A stretch of 64,000 bases of DNA from Siphonodentalium dalli (taxonomy: Eukaryota > Mollusca > Scaphopoda > Gadilida > Siphonodentaliidae): the NCBI GenBank assembly GCA_032622095.1, contig CP136061.1, positions 260,990,077-261,054,076 of the forward strand, in the 5' to 3' direction. Below the pieces are notes generated by a model. That model made no database searches and was not told the origin of the DNA. It saw only the letters and a program-made list of their open reading frames with translations. Below are positions 1-11,779 of this stretch, in pieces. A program made the position numbers and the translations under genes. Within the stretch, counting starts at the first letter, position 1, and every line of letters begins with the position of its first letter.

Positions 1-2597
1 GTCCCACAAATAGCGCATTCTGGTGTTTGATTTCCCTCGAAGTAAAATGAGTTATTCTTCCCTGATTTCTGGAAGAATGGACATCGGTTATTGTCACACA
101 CACGGACACCCTTACACATCCGTCTATACTTCTGTTTATCCGTGTTATATGATATTGTTTTATAGTCTCCCCATTTATGTCCCTTGTTCATTTCCTTCAA
201 TATTTTATTCTTTTGAGTTGCATTCACCTCGACCAATCTTTCTGTCTCGGTCTCAGCAGTCGGACAGCGAAAGTCGCACGCATGGTCCCCCTTTTCGTGT
301 TCATTTTCACCTCTCTTGACGAAGAGAGCTCCGCAGTTTATTTTAGTGAAAACATTTTGCGAACAAACATAACATTTAGCTTTGTTCGTAGATTTCCTAC
401 CACACGTGTCGCACACAAAACATCCTTTGCATCTTCGCGTATAATTTCCGTTTCTTACTCCTTCTTTTCGGCCCCAGTTCCTATTATCAAATCCAACTGT
501 TAGCCCGTCCTTTTGTCGCTTCTCGTCACTGTTCATATCGTCCGTCGTCTGGCTTTTACTATCTTGTTCATCACAAGAATCGCCTGCATTTGAATCAGGT
601 TCAAGGTCGCTCAGTTGGGGTATAGAATCGGTTTTGAAAGTTGTTGTCGAATGACTCGAGTTTTCGGTGACTCCTTCTTTTCGGTCCCAGTTCCTATTAT
701 CAAATCCAACTGTTAGCCCGTCCTTTTGTCGCTTCTCGTCACTGTTCATATCGTCCGTCGTTCGGCTTTTACTATCTTGTTCATCACAAGAATTGCCTGC
801 ATTCAAATCAGGTTCAAGGTCGCTCAGTTGGGGTATAGAATCGGTTTTGAAAGTTGTTGTCGAATGACTCGAGTTTTCGGTGACTCCTTCTTTTCGATCC
901 CAGTTCCTATTATAAAATCCAACTGTTAGCCCGTCCTTTTGTCGCTTCTCGTCACTGTTCATATGGTCTGTCATCTGGCTTTCACTAATTTGTTCATCAC
1001 AAGAATCGCCTGTATTCGAATCAGGTCCAAAGTCGCTCAGTTGGTAGCTAGAATCGGTGTGGAAAGTTGTTGTCGAATGACTCGAGTTTTCGCTGATGTT
1101 GTCTGATGAACTTTCCCCGTGAGATTGTAAATGGGCACTGATCGGAATCTTGACACTGTTATTAGTGGGCGTTTTGACGGAACACGAGAGAAGAGGCTCC
1201 GTATTGCTGCAACTATTTGCGTGTCCAACAGTAGCACATATCAGTTTGGTTTTCGGACCATGGAAGGCGATCATGTTCAGACAAGCACCACAGTCTTTTG
1301 ATTTACACCGTCGCACATCCCATGCAAAAAGTTTATTGGTTCTTTTTAATTGTACATGTCCCCACCCATGATCCTTGTAGTTGGTCGATGGCCATTCGTC
1401 GCCATATAGAACACATTTATTCTCATCTCCAGCTTCTCTAAAATGAGACAGTGGTCTGTGACCAAACTCTTTTTTGACGAATACCGATATTTCTGCGGTC
1501 ACTACACCTCCAACAAGCTTGACACATGAGTGTGGAGTGATAATCTTTCTAACATTCCCCTTGTATTTCTCTCGCCCATTACATAATGAATGTGCACAGT
1601 CTCTGTACGCCCATCGCTGATTACCATCACTGCGACCTATTTTGAACCCATATGCTATTTCTTGACTTGTCTGTGTCTTCTCTGGGTGTACCTTGTCTGC
1701 GTGATCGTCGAGAAGATCGTCAGATAGATGGACGGCGCAGAAAGGGCATTTTTTACAAACGTGGTTTTTTGATGAAGATATGTCCAATGCAGCGGAACAT
1801 TTTGCACATGTTTGAAAATTCGCCGTCAGGTCGATTGCCACAGTTACGCCGTCAGTAGATGGGTCGATCGTTTCTAAGTATTTGATCCATCTGTCATTGT
1901 TTACTCGGAGTGGTTTTCGTAGTTTTTGTGGCAGCACATCGTACGGAACGGCAGCAACAAAATGATTTGGGGTCCAGAATTTATCATGGAATATTAGATG
2001 TGTTCGAGTCCAAACAATAATCATCTTCGAGATGTTTGAAGCCCCACCGAAGGGAAGTATCTGTGTGTTATATGTGTTTCGGATATTAGTGTTTACTTGT
2101 GGGTACACTGACTGAATTTCGATGTTTAACGAGTTTGCCAGACCATATAAGTGAACAAGTCCACAATAAGATCCATCACTTGTAGTTTCCTTTACTAAAC
2201 CGTGTGAGAAAATGTCTGCACTGGCAATGTCGCTCATAAGTTTCTCATATGCACTAAATCTTGACACAAAAGAAAACACCACTCTGCATCGCAGCTCTTT
2301 GCTATATTCTTGTTCTCCGGACAAGGCGATTGACGCGGAGTGGAAGAGGCATGATCCGTCGCCTGTTGATTTGATGGGAACTAAGTCCTTTGTGTTCTCT
2401 GGCAGCATCGTAGCTGCGAATAGGTCGATGTCTCTTCTTGTAACATTTCGCAAAGCATCTGTTTCTGCGACTGGTACATTATATAACTTGCATATTCTTT
2501 CATCTTCTTGGCGGACATGTTCTGCAAACATTGACCACTCCTTTTCGGAAGCTTCTGCCATTCTCTTCAAACAATCGGCGAAATCAGTCGCTCTGAT
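1..2597 (-). CDS. OTU-domain cysteine protease-like protein with internal 71-aa repeats; partial exon, continues past the left edge
   Basis: Reading the minus strand from 2597 to 1 gives about 865 codons with no stop; I checked the frame at several points. An in-frame TAG sits just upstream, overlapping a good splice acceptor (pyrimidine-rich tract, then TTCTAG, AG at 2599-2598), so this is probably an internal exon; the first ATG is at 2561. The OTU signature STGDGSCLFHSASIALSG places the likely catalytic Cys codon at 2351-2349. The motif TPNHFVAAV places the likely catalytic His at 1964-1962, about 129 residues later, as in OTU domains. A Cys/His cluster follows (about 1810-1690: CAKC, CKKCPFC, then two His). 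Further on are DCGACL-type motifs, three 71-residue acidic repeats (about 455-1095) and a second Cys-rich segment (CKGCFVCDTCG, CYVC). OTU enzymes cleave ubiquitin-type links, but activity here is inferred. It could be a host gene of the metazoan vertnin/OTU-like group or transposon-encoded, since Helentrons carry OTU domains. Confidence 0.85.
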   Translation of the reverse strand, partial: MRATDFADCLKRMAEASEKEWSMFAEHVRQEDERICKLYNVPVAETDALRNVTRRDIDLFAATMLPENTKDLVPIKSTGDGSCLFHSASIALSGEQEYSKELRCRVVFSFVSRFSAYEKLMSDIASADIFSHGLVKETTSDGSYCGLVHLYGLANSLNIEIQSVYPQVNTNIRNTYNTQILPFGGASNISKMIIVWTRTHLIFHDKFWTPNHFVAAVPYDVLPQKLRKPLRVNNDRWIKYLETIDPSTDGVTVAIDLTANFQTCAKCSAALDISSSKNHVCKKCPFCAVHLSDDLLDDHADKVHPEKTQTSQEIAYGFKIGRSDGNQRWAYRDCAHSLCNGREKYKGNVRKIITPHSCVKLVGGVVTAEISVFVKKEFGHRPLSHFREAGDENKCVLYGDEWPSTNYKDHGWGHVQLKRTNKLFAWDVRRCKSKDCGACLNMIAFHGPKTKLICATVGHANSCSNTEPLLSCSVKTPTNNSVKIPISAHLQSHGESSSDNISENSSHSTTTFHTDSSYQLSDFGPDSNTGDSCDEQISESQMTDHMNSDEKRQKDGLTVGFYNRNWDRKEGVTENSSHSTTTFKTDSIPQLSDLEPDLNAGNSCDEQDSKSRTTDDMNSDEKRQKDGLTVGFDNRNWDRKEGVTENSSHSTTTFKTDSIPQLSDLEPDSNAGDSCDEQDSKSQTTDDMNSDEKRQKDGLTVGFDNRNWGRKEGVRNGNYTRRCKGCFVCDTCGRKSTNKAKCYVCSQNVFTKINCGALFVKRGENEHEKGDHACDFRCPTAETETERLVEVNATQKNKILKEMNKGHKWGDYKTISYNTDKQKYRRMCKGVRVCDNNRCPFFQKSGKNNSFYFEGNQTPECAICG
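455..1095 (-). repeat. Three in-frame 213-bp (71-codon) coding repeats inside the OTU gene
   Basis: The same sequence landmark (ATGACTCGAG on the plus strand) occurs at 651, 864 and 1077, exactly 213 bases apart, so each unit is 71 codons and frame is kept. The residues are Ser/Thr/Asp/Glu-rich with repeated motifs ENSSHSTTTF, PQLSDLEPDSN, SCDEQDSKS and DGLTVGFDNRNW. The two copies nearest the C-terminus are almost identical. The most N-terminal copy has more substitutions. The composition suggests a disordered acidic linker between the OTU/zinc part and the C-terminal Cys-rich part. Confidence 0.85.
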
Positions 2598-2889
2598 CTA
2601 GAATATAGGAGAATATAACAATTAGTAGATAATACATGTGACAGTTATGTATCTCGCGACACTAAACTAATTCTCTCTCAGCACAGGAACAACAAATAGG
2701 CCGATAATCACTGGAAGGCACCACCAATCGACATCCATGTTTTTAAAACTTTACTCGATGTCAGTGAGTCAAATGTTGACCAACTACTTGGTAAGATTAC
2801 GCCGTTACACGATGATTTGTCTTAAACTGAATTGTTATCAAATAAGCTGAAATGACATCTTAACCTGAACATGTACATGAAACATCTCC
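2598..2889. other. Intron or upstream sequence of the OTU gene; no gene seen
   Basis: On the minus strand this begins with a splice acceptor next to the OTU exon and then AT-rich sequence. No second coding exon of the OTU gene can be recognised here, so the 5' exon lies elsewhere or the ATG at 2561 is the start. Confidence 0.4.
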
Positions 2890-3699
2890 GAAAGTGTTTT
2901 GTTCATTATCAATAGCAAATCGTTGTTACTGGGAATTTATTGATATTCACGCACAGGCCTCTCTTCAACTGGAAGCATATGATCTCATGCGATTATATGT
3001 CACGCGCATGTGGTCATGTTGCTGTAAACAATTGGGCGCATGCGTGTTGACGTCATTTCACTATGGGAAGAATCATAACTATCAGATAGGCAATAACACG
3101 AATGTGCTATGCTTAACAGACAAGGTAGTCGAATGTTGTTTCGAATCACACAAATGTAAATTAGTGATAAAATAAAACAATATTTTTTACAAGAAAGTGC
3201 ATAACGAGATCAGTATAGAATAGCTCAATAGTGACAGTTATATATATAGAGGGTGCAACATGTCTTGTGTTATACGTGTATTGGAACACATGTCACAGCA
3301 CGTTCGTGGGTGCGGTTTACAACGAAACACATATATATTTATACACATTGCATAGTATATTTTATATCGGATATATAGTGCGTCCATATGGTTGTGATGC
3401 TCGCTTGTGATATATCATATTGCGCTATGAAACCAAACATTGGATATTTATGTGCATTTATTCCTGTTCTTTTCCCCGAGCGCTCGTTTCTTTCAATATT
3501 CTGTTATAATGTGTGTTTTCCTTGTATTTCTATCTTCTTTTCATTTTTGTTTCATTTTCTTTATTCATTAATTATTATTTAATTCATTGATTGATTACGT
3601 AATTTTTTCTCTTTCAAATTTTTTTACGATATTTTCTCGAGCATATTATTTTTTCCCCCACATCATATATATTCACATAACTTATTTTCTCGAATATAA

Positions 3700-5190
3700 T
3701 AACTTTTATTGTTTACCCACATCATATATTTTTATATAAATTATTTGTCTATATCTGATATATAGTACGTCCATATGCGTGTGTTGGTCATCCATTTGCT
3801 CATTGATGTTCCGATTGTTTGTAAATGTTACTGAAAATACTTCGTACATTGTACATATATGTTAACAATGAAATTTTAATGTTTGTCTTTAAATTCAAAT
3901 TAAATAATATGCCATGTGCTTTGTCGTATTCAACGAGCTTTGGATGTCAAATAAAAAAAAACTAATAAAACAAAAACAAGGAAGGTCTCGTAATAACATG
4001 TACCGTACAACCCATAATAGATTACAATCAGGGGTTGTTTAGCTACGCAGTTTTGATTTTCAGATTGTTTTGCTGCCAGTGCAATATTTTATCATTATTT
4101 ATAAAAAACAATACTGGGTCGCTGGGGACCATGGCAATTGTGTTAATTCAATGTCCGTGCTATTCAGGGAATGGCAATAACAAAACCGTGCATGGTTATG
4201 ATTAACGGAGATGGTTGCGAAGGCCCATTTGTGTTTATAAATATACATTGGTGAGAAAATCTGCATGAAAATTATTCATTGCGAAAAAGTATGCAAAGAG
4301 ATCAGTTAGAAAATCGCTGATTGGAGAGAGTGATATATCAAAGACAAGTGCATATGGCATTTTTGTGTAATATCGGCAGTATGTCACACGCGTGTTGACA
4401 CGGTTCACAACGAGACACATAATAATATAAATTCCGACCCATCGAGTCACAAAACTATACTGAGACGAGAGACTGTTCATATTTAAAACGACAAATAAAA
4501 TGAAGCAGCGAAATATATAGGTGAAATAGAAAGCACTAAGATCAATTCAAAGAAAAATTCACAATTGTTGATGTGATACATTGTGTATTAGCGGATACAA
4601 CGATGGGTCATATGTGACATATGCAAAGAGACCAGTGTTAAATCGCTGATTGGAGAAAGTGATATACATTTTTCAAAGACAAGCGCATGTAACATTTAGT
4701 GTAATATCTGCCGCATGTCACACGCGTGTGGACACGGTTCACAACGAGACACATAATTATATAATTCCGACCCATCGAGTCACACAACTATACTGAGACG
4801 AGAGACTGTTTATAAGCGACATATACAATGAAACAGATAAGTATATATGCGAAAAAGAAAGCACTAAGATCAATTCAGGGGGAAATTGCTGAATAGATGA
4901 TGTTGATAATACGATGGTTCATATGTCACGCGCATGTGGTCGTGGCATAGTGAATGTAAGGAATCTTTCTCGATTATTCTGTTATCGTTTTGTTTTCTTT
5001 TGTATTTCTCCCTCCTCGTTTATTATTATTTTGTTATGTTCAATCTATTTGTTTATTAGGCCTAATTCGATAATTGACTGATTACATATTTTTTCTCACT
5101 CCTTCAAATTTTATTTTTATAATATTTTCTCGAACATGAAAACTTTTATTGTTTACCCACGTCATATATATTTACGTACAGTATATGCTA
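3700..5190 (+). repeat. Long-unit repeat copy 2
   Basis: A complete copy of the ~1.5-kb unit. It contains an internal direct duplication: blocks around TTCCGACCCATCGAGTCAC and GAGACGAGAGACTGTT occur near 4433 and again near 4766, about 333 bp apart. It also has long A-rich and T-rich runs and no coding signal. Confidence 0.75.
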
Positions 5191-6695
5191 TATCGGATAT
5201 ATGGTGCGTCCATATGCGTGTGTTGTTCATCCATTTTCTCACTGATGTTCAGATTATTTGTAAATGTTACTGCGAATACTCCATAAATTGTACATATTCT
5301 CTCACAGTGAGGAAATTAAGTATATATGACGGCCGTATTGCTAACAATGAAATACTAATATTTTGTCTTTAAATTCAAATTAAATAATATGACATGTGAT
5401 TTGTCGTATTCAACGAGCATGTGGCTTTTGGTGCCAAATAAAAAAAAAAAAATAAACAAAAACAAGGAAGGTCTCATAATATCATGTACCGTACAACACA
5501 TAATATCTTACAATCAGGGGTTCTTTAGATAGTTTTGATTTTCAGATTTGTTGCTGCCAGTGCGATATTTTATCATTCTTTATATAAAAAAATTAATACA
5601 GATACGCATGCATCTTTCCCAAGACCATGGCAATTTTGTTAATTCAATGTTCGTGATATTCCCGGAATGACAATGACAAAACCGAGCATGGTTATGATTA
5701 ACGGAGATGGTTGCGAAGGCCCATTTGTGTTTATAAATATACATTGGTGCGGAAATGGAAAATCGGCATGAAAATGATTCATTACGAAAAAGTATGCAAA
5801 GAGATCAGTTAGAAACCGCTGATAGGAGAAAGTGATATATCAAAAAGAAGAGCATATGGCATGTTGTGTAATATCGGCACTATGTCACACGCATGTGGAC
5901 ACGATTCACAACGAGACACATAACTATACATTCCGACCCATCGGGGCACACAACTATACTGAGACGAGAGACTGTTCATATTTAAAACGACAAATAAAAT
6001 GAAGCAGCGAAATATATATGTGAAATAGAAAGCACTAAGATCAATTCAAAGAAAAATTCACAATTGTTGATGTGATACATTGTGTATTAGCGGATATAAC
6101 GATGGGTCATATGTGACATATGCAAAGAGACCAGTATGAAATCGCTGATTGGAGAAAGTGATATACATGTTTCAAAGACAAGCGCATGTAACATTTAGTG
6201 TAATATCTGCCGCATATGTCACACGCGTGTGGACACGGTTCACAACGAGACACATAATTATATAATTCCGACGCATCGAGTCACACAACTATACTGAGAC
6301 GAGAGACTGTTTATAAGCGACATATACAATGAAACAGATCAGTATATATGCGAAAAAGAAAGCACTAAGATCAATTCAGGGGGAAATTGCTAAATAGATG
6401 ATGTTGATAATACGATGGTTCATATGTCACGCGCATGTGGTCGTGGCACAGTGAATGTAAGGAATCTTTCTCGATTATTCTGTTATCGGTTTTTTTTTCT
6501 TTGGTATTTCTCCCTCCTCGTTTATTATTATTTTGTTATGTTCAATCTATTTATTTATTAGGCCTAAATTCGATAATTGATTGATTACATATTTTTTCTC
6601 ACTCCTTCAAATTTTATTTTTATAATATTGTCTCGAAAATGAAAACTTTTATTGTTTACCTACGTCAATTATATTTACATAAAGTATATTCTATA
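5190..6695 (+). repeat. Long-unit repeat copy 3
   Basis: Closely similar to copy 2 along its length, including the internal ~335-bp duplication (near 5933 and 6268). An uninterrupted copy of the site where the nested transposon inserted in copy 4 is present near 5690-5705, giving an empty-site comparison. Confidence 0.75.
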
Positions 6696-9365
6696 TCGGA
6701 TATATGGTGCGTCCATATGCGTGTGTTGTTCATCCATTTTCTCACCGATGTTCAGATTATTTGTAAATGTTACTGAAAATACTCCATAAATTGTACATAT
6801 TCTCTCACAGTGAGGAAATTAAGAATATATGACTGCCGTAACTGCTAACAATGAAATGCTAATATTTTGTCCTTAAATTCAAATTAAATAATATGACATC
6901 ATTGACATGTGATTTGTCGTATTCAACGAGCATGTGGCTTTTGATGCCAAATAAAAAACAAACAAATAAAAAAAATGGAAGGTCTCATAATAGCATGTAC
7001 CGTACAACACATTATATCTTACAATCAGGGGTGCTTTAGCTAGTTTTGATTTTCAGATTTGTTGCTGCCAGTGCGATATTTTATCATTCTTTATCTAAAA
7101 AAAATTAACACAGATACGCATGCATCTTTCCCACGACCATGGCAATTTTGTTAATTCAATGTTCGTGATATTCCCGGAATGACAATGACAAAACCGAGCA
7201 TGGTTATGATTAGTCCAAGTCTTCTCGTACTAAAGCCGGCTAAGATATTGGGATGGAGGTGCCGGTCTTTAGTCCAAGACCGCTTGTATACCAATCCTAT
7301 GACACGACTTACGCCCACGATCTGTGGCGGGAATTTGTGGTGTATTTTACTCGATTTACCTAGCAAATCAATACATGATGCTATATACATCGGAAAGGCT
7401 TACATCTTATGGTCATAATGGTGTATAATAATCTAACTTTAATGTTAAATTACACATAGAATATTCCGGTTGATTGCCACACACATCGATTTGTTTCTCT
7501 GTTTGTTTACGTTTTAACCGAAAGCCGAAGTGGTCCGAATAAATTCGGCATAATCCGCTGTTTGTTCTGGGAATTCTACTTTCCGCTTCTATATATAGCG
7601 CGGGTTTTCCGAACAAAAATGGCGAAAACCGATCGCCCGAAAGTCCAGTTTTCTATGTGCTTTCAGAACAATTCCCGCACTAAAAACTTAATGACATAAT
7701 GGAGGATCAGAACGGTAGTTTTGTTGACAATTTTCGCAAGCAACTTGTCAAAATTGGAGCAAATTAGAACTCTTGTGTCTGACTTGCCATGCGTGTGATG
7801 TGCATTTTGACATCTGTGTTGATAAAATAATCGGAGAACCGTATCACACAGTTTCGAAATATAGTTCTTCCGTTTTAGTGGGACTTTTCAAACTTAAGGT
7901 TCATTTATTTAGTGTATTACATTTATATCTCCAATGTTTAATTAATCTATTTATTATTTTATTTATTGACACACATAATTACGATTACAATGGAGAATTC
8001 ATCGTAATTTGCGTTGTTGTCCAAAATCTACGGAATATTTTCAACGGAAAATGCCGAACACAGTTCGCGAGGTCAACCGAGTTCGCATACTTTTAAACAA
8101 TTGTAAACATTGAGGTAAATGTCTCTTTTCGCATTAAATTACCGTTTTAAATTCACAACTGATGTGGGTTTCAGATAAAATAGCATGTCTTCTGCGGAAA
8201 ATATCCGTTTATAGTCGCAATTGTGATATTTTATTTCATATAATTGTGGTTTTATTTGAGCGGGTCACTAACGCTTAAGTCGTGTCATAAGAATGCATGG
8301 GCCTGGAACTCGGACTAAAGACCGGCACCTCCATCCCAATATCTTAGCCTGCTTTAGTACGAGAAGACTTGGACTAGGTTATGATTAACGGAGATGGTTG
8401 CGAAGGCCCATTTGTGTTTATAAATATACATTGGTGAGAAAATGGAAAATTGGCATGAAAATGATTCATTACGAAAAAGTATGCAAAGAGATCAGTTAGA
8501 AACCGCTGATAGGAGAAAGTGATATATCAAAAAGAAGAGCATATGGCATGTTGTGTAATATCGGCACTATGTCACACGCATGTGGACACAATTCACAACG
8601 AGACACATAACTATACATTCCGACCCATCGGGGCACACAACTATACTGAGACGAGAGACTGTTCATATTTAAAACGACAAATAAAATGAAGCAGCGAAAT
8701 ATATATGTGAAATAGAAAGCACTAAGATCAATTCAAAGAAACATTCACAATTGTTGATGTGATACATTGTGTATTAGCGGATATAACGATGGGTCATATG
8801 TGACATATGCAAAGAGACCAGTATGAAATCGCTGATTGGAGAAAGTGATATACATGTTTCAAAGACAAGCGCATGTAACATTTAGTGTAATATCTGCCGC
8901 ATGTCACACGCGTGTGGACACGGTTCACAACGAGACACAAAATTATATAATTCCGACCCATCGAGTCACACAACTATACTGAGACGAGAGACTGTTTATA
9001 AGCGACATATACAATGAAACAGATCAGTATATAAGCACTAAGATCAATTCAGGGGGAAATTGCTAAATAGATGATGTTGATAATACGATGGTTCATTTGT
9101 CACGCGCATGTGGTCGTGGCACAGTGAATGTAAGGAATCTTTCTCGATTATTCTGTTATCGGTTTGTTTTCTTTTGTATTTCTCCCTCCTCGTTTATTAT
9201 TATTTTGTTATGTTCAATCTATTTGTTTATTAGGCCTAATTCGATAATTGATTGATTACATATTTTTTCTCACTCCTTCAAATTTTATTTTTATAATATT
9301 TTCTCGAACATGAAATTTTTTATTGTTTACCCACGTCATATATATTTACATACAGTATATGCTAT
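6695..9365 (+). repeat. Long-unit repeat copy 4, split by a nested transposon
   Basis: The left part (to 7211) and right part (from about 8377) together equal one normal unit. Between them lies the 1,164-bp inverted-terminus element annotated separately. The inner duplication is again visible to the right of the insertion. Confidence 0.75.
7202..8386. mobile_element. Mutator-like (MULE-type) non-autonomous DNA transposon with target duplication
   Basis: The element spans 7212-8375. It starts AGTCCAAGTCTTCTCGTAC and ends with the exact reverse complement. The inverted termini are nearly identical for about 65 bp and recognisably related for about 105 bp, with a shared TATGACACGACTTA further in. 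The flanks carry a 10-bp repeat GGTTATGATT (7202-7211 and 8377-8386, one extra base between the right terminus and the repeat). Sister repeat units have this sequence once, followed directly by AACGG, so they are empty sites. Long inverted termini with a 9-11 bp duplication fit the Mutator superfamily. Internal ORFs (longest about 107 codons, hydrophobic, low complexity) do not resemble a transposase, so it is probably mobilised in trans. Confidence 0.75.
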
Positions 9366-10364
9366 ATCATATATATGGTGCGTCCATATGCGTGTGTTGT
9401 TCATCCTCCATTTTCTCACTGATGTTCAGATTATTTGTAAATGTTACTGTGAATACTTCATAAATTGTACATATTCTCTCACAATGAGGAAATTAAGAAT
9501 ATATGACTGCCGTAACTTCTAACAATGAAATGCTAATATTTTGTCTTTAAATTCAAATTAAATAATATGACATGTGATTTGTCGTATTCAACGAGCATGT
9601 GGCTTTTGATGCCAAATAAAAAACAAGCAAATAAACAAAAACAAGGAAGGTCTCATAATATCATGTACCGTACAACACATAATATCTTACAATCAGGGGT
9701 TCTTTAGCTAGTTTTGATTTTCAGATTCAATTTCCGTGCTATTCAGGGAACGGCAATGACAAAATCGTGCATGGTTATGATTAACGGAGATGGTTGCGAA
9801 AGCCCATTTGTGTTTATAAATATACATTGGTGAGAAAATGGAAAGTCGGCATGAAAATGATTCATTACGAAAAAGTATGTAAAGAGATCAGTTAGAAATC
9901 TCTGATTGAAGAAAGTGATATATCAAAAAACAAGAGCATATGGCATTTTTCTGTAATATCGGCAGTATGTCACACGCATGTGGACACGGTCACAACTATA
10001 CTGAGACGAGAGACTGTTTATAATCGACATTTATAATGAAACAGATAAGTATATATGCAGAAAAGAAATTACTAAGATCAATTCAGGGGAAAATTGCTAA
10101 ATAAATGATGTTGATAATACGTTGGTTCATATGTCACATGCATGTGGTCGTGGCACAGTGAATATAAGGAATCTTTTTCGATTATTCTGTTAGTGGGTGT
10201 GTTTTTTTCCTTGGTATTTCTCTCTCCTCGTTTATTATTATTTTGTTTTATTATCAATTTATTTATTAGGCCTAATTCGATAATTGATTGATTACATATT
10301 TGTTTTCTCACTCCTTCAAATTTTATTTTTATAATATTTTATCGAACATGATAACTTTTATTGC
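9365..10364 (+). repeat. Long-unit repeat copy 5, truncated at its right end
   Basis: Matches the other units until the AACTTTTATTG block near 10355. The next ~300 bp of the unit is missing and is replaced by the 10.4-12.6 kb foldback-rich block. A shorter deletion near 9727 also removes sequence present in copies 3 and 4. Confidence 0.65.
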
Positions 10365-10545
10365 ACGCGCAATGGCTTATTTGTGCGAGATATGGCAAAC
10401 TACTGAAGAATTGTAACGTTCAATAAAAAAAATGTGTAATGCTATTGAACAGTACAAACGTATTACGAAATTACGTTAACAAAGTCACTGGCGACGTTAA
10501 CTTTAACAGAAAATGTATTTGCTAAATTATGGGGTATAATATACC

Positions 10546-10722
10546 AATAACTTGATTTTGGAGGGCGTTATGGTTTATTAACGGCCCTCCAGAAATGATT
10601 AACAGCCCGAGGGGTTCATTAAAGGCCCGAGACGAAGTCGAGGGCCTTTAATGGCTCGAGGGCTGTTAATAATTTCTGGAGGGCCGTTAATAAACAATAA
10701 CGCCCTCCAAAATCAAGTTATT
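10546..10722. repeat. Large hairpin, arms ~85 bp
   Basis: The left arm starts AATAACTTGATTTTGGAGGG and the right arm ends with its reverse complement, with only a few mismatches and small indels. The centre lies near 10633 in a GAGACGAAGTCGAG palindrome. Repeated CCCGAG/CTCGGG-type blocks make the arms GC-rich relative to the flanks. Confidence 0.85.
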
Positions 10723-10789
10723 ACTATTATTACCACTTTCTGAAATGAAACGCAACTAGAACATGGATGAGTGAGTAAGCAACAATATG

Positions 10790-11053
10790 TCAAATGAAAT
10801 ACATGTAATAACTTGGTGGAATCGTTATTATTCCATCCGATCCAGCATCAAGCTTTACATCGTAAAAATTCCGCAAAAGAGAGTCCAGTTCGTCAGGAGA
10901 GATTTGAGAGAAATCACATTGTTTATTTCTGTTTGAAAGCCATTCTGAGAACTTTTTCACTCCCCATTGTGTTGATTTTGTGGCTGATGCAGGTTTAGAG
11001 CTATTTTCAAGAGCATTTAATGACTCTTCATCCAATTCACTTGATTGAGACAT
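10790..11053 (-). pseudogene. Crypton-like tyrosine recombinase N-terminal fragment (ZMYM/QRICH1/KCTD1-type core-binding region)
   Basis: An 87-codon ORF from an ATG at 11053. After a Ser/Glu-rich leader it reads TQWGVKKFSEWLSNRN, then ISPDELDSLLRNFYDV. That is the pattern of the N-terminal helical region seen in Crypton recombinases and their domesticated relatives (typically W-x2-x2-F-x2-W, then a P-x-E-L-x3-L-x2-F block). The catalytic recombinase domain is absent and the reading ends in unrelated residues, so this is a truncated copy or a first exon whose continuation is lost. It sits between 14-bp inverted repeats AAAGTGGTAATAAT (10726-10739 as reverse complement, 11464-11477). Confidence 0.5.
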
Positions 11054-11350
11054 TTTTTTTCAAATCGATCACAATTCAAACCATGTGTCGTCTGTTTGTT
11101 GTCAAACAAATTGTCACGTGACTAATTATATTATTTACCACGAAAATAGGGACATATCTAACGAAAATTCAGTCAGAAATCTAATTTATTCCATTTGTTA
11201 GGTAACACTTAATTGTTGTTGGTCAGTTATTACATCATTTACATCTACTACAGTAAAATTTCAGTTTTATTCGTAATAATATACTATAAACTTGTTTTAA
11301 CAGAAATTCCGAAATAAGGTAGCGTTCGATTGGATTTCTATAAAAATCGC

Positions 11351-11397
11351 AAACCGGATGCGAGCCGTTAATATCGGTAACGGCCCGCATCCGGTTT
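11351..11397. repeat. Hairpin with 20-bp arms
   Basis: The left arm AAACCGGATGCGAGCCGTTA and the right arm are complementary with one mismatch, separated by a 7-base loop. The following GGGCGTTATGG also occurs at the left of the 10.55-kb hairpin, suggesting related elements. Confidence 0.75.
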
Positions 11398-11562
11398 GAT
11401 ACCGGGCGTTATGGCTTTTACCGTTCGGGTAAAATACTTTTAATCTACTAGAGAACGCACTCTAAAGTGGTAATAATCTACATTAAGCACATATTTGTTC
11501 AATTAAATACAACAATATCGACCTTAATGTTTACAAGCTACAACCTTCAGAGTGTGCAATGA

Positions 11563-11720
11563 AGACAGAACAACACAGTTGTGTGAACACGTTAACGTTA
11601 TTGCACTCGTTTGTCGTGTCGCCAGGTAAAACTCGAACCTCCGGTTCTCGTTTTACCATCGCACCACAACAAACTCCTGCAATAACGTTAACCAGTTCAC
11701 ACACTTGTGTCGTTCTATCT
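11563..11720. repeat. Foldback hairpin, arms ~75 bp
   Basis: The arms share GTTAACGTTATTGCA and TGTGTGAAC blocks in inverted order, with the centre near 11643 (AACCTCCGGTT). Pairing is imperfect with scattered substitutions. Confidence 0.75.
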
Positions 11721-11779
11721 ATTTATTACACGCTTGTTCCTAGAAGTACAGTGTTATTGCCGTTCCATATTTAAAAATC

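Noticed and set aside
7773-8096. 107-codon reading inside the Mutator-like element
   Set aside because: It is hydrophobic and low in complexity, with no DDE-type or zinc-finger features of a transposase.
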